This document shows, in pieces, positions 59,975-64,000 of a stretch of DNA of 64,000 bases. The stretch comes from Rhea pennata (Eukaryota; Chordata; Aves; Rheiformes; Rheidae): the NCBI RefSeq assembly GCF_028389875.1, contig NC_084667.1, forward strand, positions 60,676,570 to 60,740,569, in the 5' to 3' direction. How positions within the stretch are numbered: position 1 is the stretch's first letter; each line of letters starts with the position of its first letter. The notes under the pieces are model-generated. The model had not been told where the DNA came from. It saw nothing but the letters and a program-made list of their open reading frames with translations, and ran no database searches. The position numbers and the translations under genes are program-made.

Positions 59975-62014
59975 AATGATTTACCCAAATGCAACATTTC
60001 TCTGGCCCTCTAAAATGTCTGTGATCTTCTAAGATTTGGAGGGAGTGGGCCAGAGATCTCTTTAGCCAATTTGCCTCGGATGTGACAGTGACGGTCATCT
60101 GGACCTGTTAAGGTAATAATGTTTATCTCTAGTAATGCTGTTTAAGAGCCTCCCTGGTTACTAATGGGATGGAAAGCGCGTTGTCCTCATGACATCAGTG
60201 CATGATTCTACTTGTTTCCAAATTCAGAACAAAAATGTTTATTGAACATCTCCATCCTCTTCACATCATCACCAGTTTTACCATTTCCATCTAGTGACAC
60301 TAGTGCTTTTGAAATAAGTATCAGCTCAAATGTAAACTAGATCCAAATGCCAGCTTATTGCCCTGTTCTATCTAAGATACTCGTGACCTGTTTAGGACCT
60401 GACAGTTCAAGACTGCAGCAATAGGAAAAGCCCACTGAAATCATAAAGGATCTTTGGGGATGAACTCAGCCTCCCTGGCTGTGGGCATCGTTGTTACTGG
60501 ATGCCAAAATGGCCTCAAAGATTGAAACGGGCCATGACTGATATAGCGTACGGTCTTATTGATTTGGTTAAAGCTAAAAATGGCTGCAGTTCAAGTTTTA
60601 AATTAGCCGATAAGGCAGCACAGTACTTTTCATAAGTCAATGGCATTCTTAAATTTATTTTACAATGGAGGGCATTTTTCATACAATGTTTTCAAGAGGA
60701 AGTTTCTAGGCACCATACATTCTAAGTGCTGCTAATGTAAAAAATTAACCAGCTGTATTGCAGAGATGGAACCAAATGGCTTAGCTATGATAAGACAGCT
60801 CAGAACTTGTTTTATGGAAATGGCATAGGATTATAAAACTGCATAGGAAGCAACTGTAAAATGATCAATGACATCATTGCTATCTCAGTTAATGACTATG
60901 TTCTATAACCCTGTGATTCTTGTGATTAGAGCTCTGAAGTTGCTGATACTAATTCATGCAGGTTATATTACATCGTGTAGACTTCTTTCCTCCTGCACAC
61001 ACTTATGCTTAATGCATTGTTTAATGTTTTCTGACCGGGGCAAAGTGGAAGAGGTTGTTTTGCTGCCTTTCAGAGGGTTCATGTGATGGGAGTGCCTATG
61101 CTCCACTAATCCGGTGCCTCTCCTCCTCTTCATCGTGTGTGTGGCTCTGCAATGTATGAGGAATAATACAAGCAGTCTTGTCCACCAGTTCTGTCCCTCT
61201 CTTCTTTAAGGAAAAAAAAGAAACATATTCCAGAAGATAGCTATTGAGGGTGGAGGGAAATGTTGCTTTAAAGCAGGAAACATCATATCTTTCAAAGCTA
61301 TTGTGTCCATTTCTGTTTGCAAAAGCTGGAGGGGAAAGAAAGCATAAACTATGCATCTCTGTGACTTTTTGTCCTTCAGGATGAAACAAGAAGACCTGGC
61401 AAATAATTGGCCAATACTCTAGTCAGACCACAAAATGCTTTTAAGTATTAACTGGAAATTTCAAAAGTCCTTCTTTGTCACCAGGACGGTATCATATTGC
61501 TTTTTCCCTTGTGTCAAATATTTTCAAAAGACATTTGCATAAAGTTTGCTGAATTCACTGTGCAAGGGCACAGTGAGCTCTCTACAGAATGCAGTTAACC
61601 TCAGCTCTTCTCATTCCGATGTGTCCCGAGCAATCAGCTTATGGATGAACAACAGATCATAGGACCAGTCAAACTATACACTGGAGAATTTCCTACTCAA
61701 TTTCTCCTTATGTTAATGAGATCACTTATTATAAACATGATCTTCTCAGTAAAAGACATCACTCGATTTCTTTTTTTTTCTTTTCCGCTATTACCAAAGA
61801 AAGAAATTACAGACCATATAATCAGCTTTAACTCATCTCCCTCCCTTCTTTATTGTCTTTATAGTTAAATTTTAATAAGAAGTTTTTTTTTCAATTTACC
61901 TAGGGACCGAGGGTCTCAAAGGGATTGGATTTTGAACCTTATCGTATATATGATAGCATTTGTTGAATGATTATCTGTTTTGTAGGAATACTGACAAGCT
62001 CAATGTATAATACC

Positions 62015-62090
62015 AACAATGAATAAAAGACAGTCCCTGATCCAAAAAACTTTCAGTCTACCTGTATACCAAAGAGGGCAGGAGGGAAAA
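62015..62090 (+). repeat. Ancient L2/MIR-like fragment
   Basis: AGACAGTCCCTGATCC, then ACTTTCAGTCTACCTGTATACC and GGGCAGGAGGGAAAA, follow the order of the old amniote text 'agacagtccctgccc...gagcttacagtct...'. Weak, from memory only. Confidence 0.4.
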
Positions 62091-64000
62091 TAGCTGCAAA
62101 ATAGGTGAACTCTCATGATCTACCTGCTGTTGCTACCTCTCAATCTCCTACAACCCCTAGGAGTACAGTCCTCAGTCTATTTCTTGCTGTCATGCATTTT
62201 CTTTCATGTTGCTTTTTTCCTGACCATCCAGACTCACAGCACACTTTTTGAACGACCACTCCATGACAGATGTCCACTATGTTGGTTCCTCTGTTCTCCA
62301 TTATGTGTTTGAGCTGATGCACATGCGAGTACCTGAGAAATGTCTAATGTTGAATAGTAGAATGTGGAAAATAAGCCTTGGGAATACATGAAAAATTAAG
62401 ACAAAATACACTGTTAATAAATGTCTCTGTATTTAAAGGCAACTCACGGTGAGTGGGTGGAAAGCTCTAGGATGTTTCTCCAGGATCCCAGGAGGAGAAA
62501 TCTGGCCTACAGCAGCTAGTGGCAAAGGCAAAATCATGACTGAGTTGGTGATGTCCCTGCAGTGGCCTGATATGGTCAGTTCAGCACTGTTTATGGTAAA
62601 GCTTTTCCTGCAGAAAATGCACAGCATCCCCAAATACTGAAGCTGATATTAACAACGGTAGTCAGATGGTGTTGTTGTCTCCCCACTACTGCTGTGTACC
62701 CATGCTGTACGTATGTGTATTGAAAGACCCCAGAATTTTATTCAACTACAAGAATGTGGCAGAATAGTGAAACTCAGCAGAGGTGAGAGGTATTCGTAGA
62801 CTCTCCTGGACAATTTAAACAAGGCAGCCTGTGACTGTAGACAGTGCATACCTGCTTCATGCTCTGCAGATAACCCAACATTGTGGAAGCCCCTTTGTTT
62901 TTATTCGAAAGTCCTTTTGCTTCTGATCATGTGGGAATTACCTCAATCATTTTATCTACTCACAACTTTTGTTTAGAATTTAGTCTCACCAGCATGAAAA
63001 TGCCCTTGAATTGGGATTCTTGTGTCATCTAGATTTGCTCAAAAGTGTCAAAATGATAAAACAGTCCATGTGCAGTTTGCCTCAGAGTTTGTGTCGGCAG
63101 GAATCTCTCCATTCATCTGCAATAGATGGAGCTATTCATGAAATAGGTGGTAAGGACAGCCCCAAGAATGTGTATGCAGTTGGCTAATGTGTGTTTTGCA
63201 GTGTTTTAAGATAATTTAACGAATGTTGAACACATGGGAGTCCATGCGCCTGCTGACTAAAGATCATCCCAACGTATCCTGAAGTTTTTATGAAACTGTG
63301 TGTAATGAATCTGCTACTGCTACACCTAGAAAATACTGCTCTGCTAGTCTCTTTCTGATGTCTCCTATTCTCTTGAGGTGCTGCTAATCCAACTGTTTCC
63401 CCCAAAGAAAAAAATACTGTGCCGGTGCGTTCTTTTAAAATGCCTGGCAAGCATATAATTCTCCAACTGATAGCTTGTATGCCATAAATAGTTAAAGCTG
63501 CCCCTTCTATTGACCCTACAGAAGCAGGCTGGCTTGTCCTGACAGTAATCACCTTTTCATCCATATTCATAACCTTCTTGCCCACCAGTCTCTAGCAAAG
63601 TAAAAGCATAACTGAAAATGAATACAGTAGAATGTGGTTTTAACTCACACTGGACAGAAAAATGGGTGATTCTGCAAATGATTTGCTAAATTATTCCCTG
63701 CAGGCCAGCAAACCAAGATCCTATTCTTGCCATATGGTCTTCATATCTGCAGTGGGTGTTACTGTAAACACACACTTCAGTTTAAAATGAATTGTGATTT
63801 TTGATATGTATATCTATTAAATATTTCATCAAAGCTTTCCATCTTACAGGCATACCTATAATGAAATAGAATGCAACAAACCCAGAAGACAGTTTTAGGC
63901 AAAACTGATTAACTAGAATAATACAAACTAGTTCTGGTCAGCACAGCAGACACTTTTGGCTGTGGAAATAACAGCAGTGATTCCTCTAGAGATGCAACCA

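Larger units (their letters stand above)
57905..64000. other. Gene-free stretch at the right end
   Basis: No gene is recognised. It holds a short GC-richer part (about 58970-59300), the two T24 tracts and the 62015 repeat remnant. The 133-codon - frame at 63184-63585 has no known domain and no start or splice support. Confidence 0.5.

Noticed and set aside
63184-63585. 133-codon - strand frame
   Set aside because: No recognised domain, no promoter or splice support, ordinary base composition. A frame of this length is expected by chance in 64 kb read in six frames.
1-64000. Search for a provirus, intact transposon, CRISPR array, tRNA or rRNA
   Set aside because: No reverse transcriptase, integrase or transposase frame, no paired long terminal repeats, no regularly spaced repeats and no RNA gene signature were seen by eye.

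Overview
This window is vertebrate nuclear DNA, most likely from a bird. The evidence is a fairly well preserved CR1 retrotransposon fragment (52895-53222) that ends in the ATTCTATG-type tandem typical of avian CR1, several much older CR1, L2 or L3-like and MIR-like fragments, low repeat density, compact CpG islands and spliceosomal signals. I cannot name the species.

Only one gene can be supported with confidence. It is an intact single-exon coding sequence on the + strand at 28497-29927 (476 codons), which I recognise as ZBTB42, the BTB/POZ and C2H2 zinc-finger repressor that is the paralogue of ZBTB18/RP58. A large CpG island (about 26500-27960) lies just upstream. It contains a TATA box at 27371, a consensus splice donor at 27699/27700 and muscle-type E-boxes. 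A matching 3' splice site at 28481-28482 gives a simple model: a non-coding first exon (about 27400-27699), a 783-bp intron, and a second exon holding the whole coding sequence and a long AU-rich 3' UTR that may run to a polyadenylation signal at 33409. Two short upstream ORFs, one of which overlaps the main start codon, are visible in the spliced leader.

Layout: 1-24 kb is AT-rich and gene-poor, with decayed repeats, simple repeats and a few weak exon-like signals on the - strand. The stretch 24-49 kb is richer in GC and carries ZBTB42 plus several CpG-rich patches with no recognisable coding gene (24.3-24.7, 33.8-34.4, 36.4-36.8, 42.4-42.6, 45.3-45.5, 46.4-46.6 and 48.4-48.65 kb). The stretch 49-64 kb is again AT-rich, with two CR1-type fragments and otherwise anonymous DNA. 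No rRNA, tRNA, CRISPR array, intact transposon or provirus was seen.

I did not find a convincing new biological system. The observations most worth checking are the leader uORFs of ZBTB42, its isolation from its usual neighbours, the orphan CpG islands and a few perfect hairpins.
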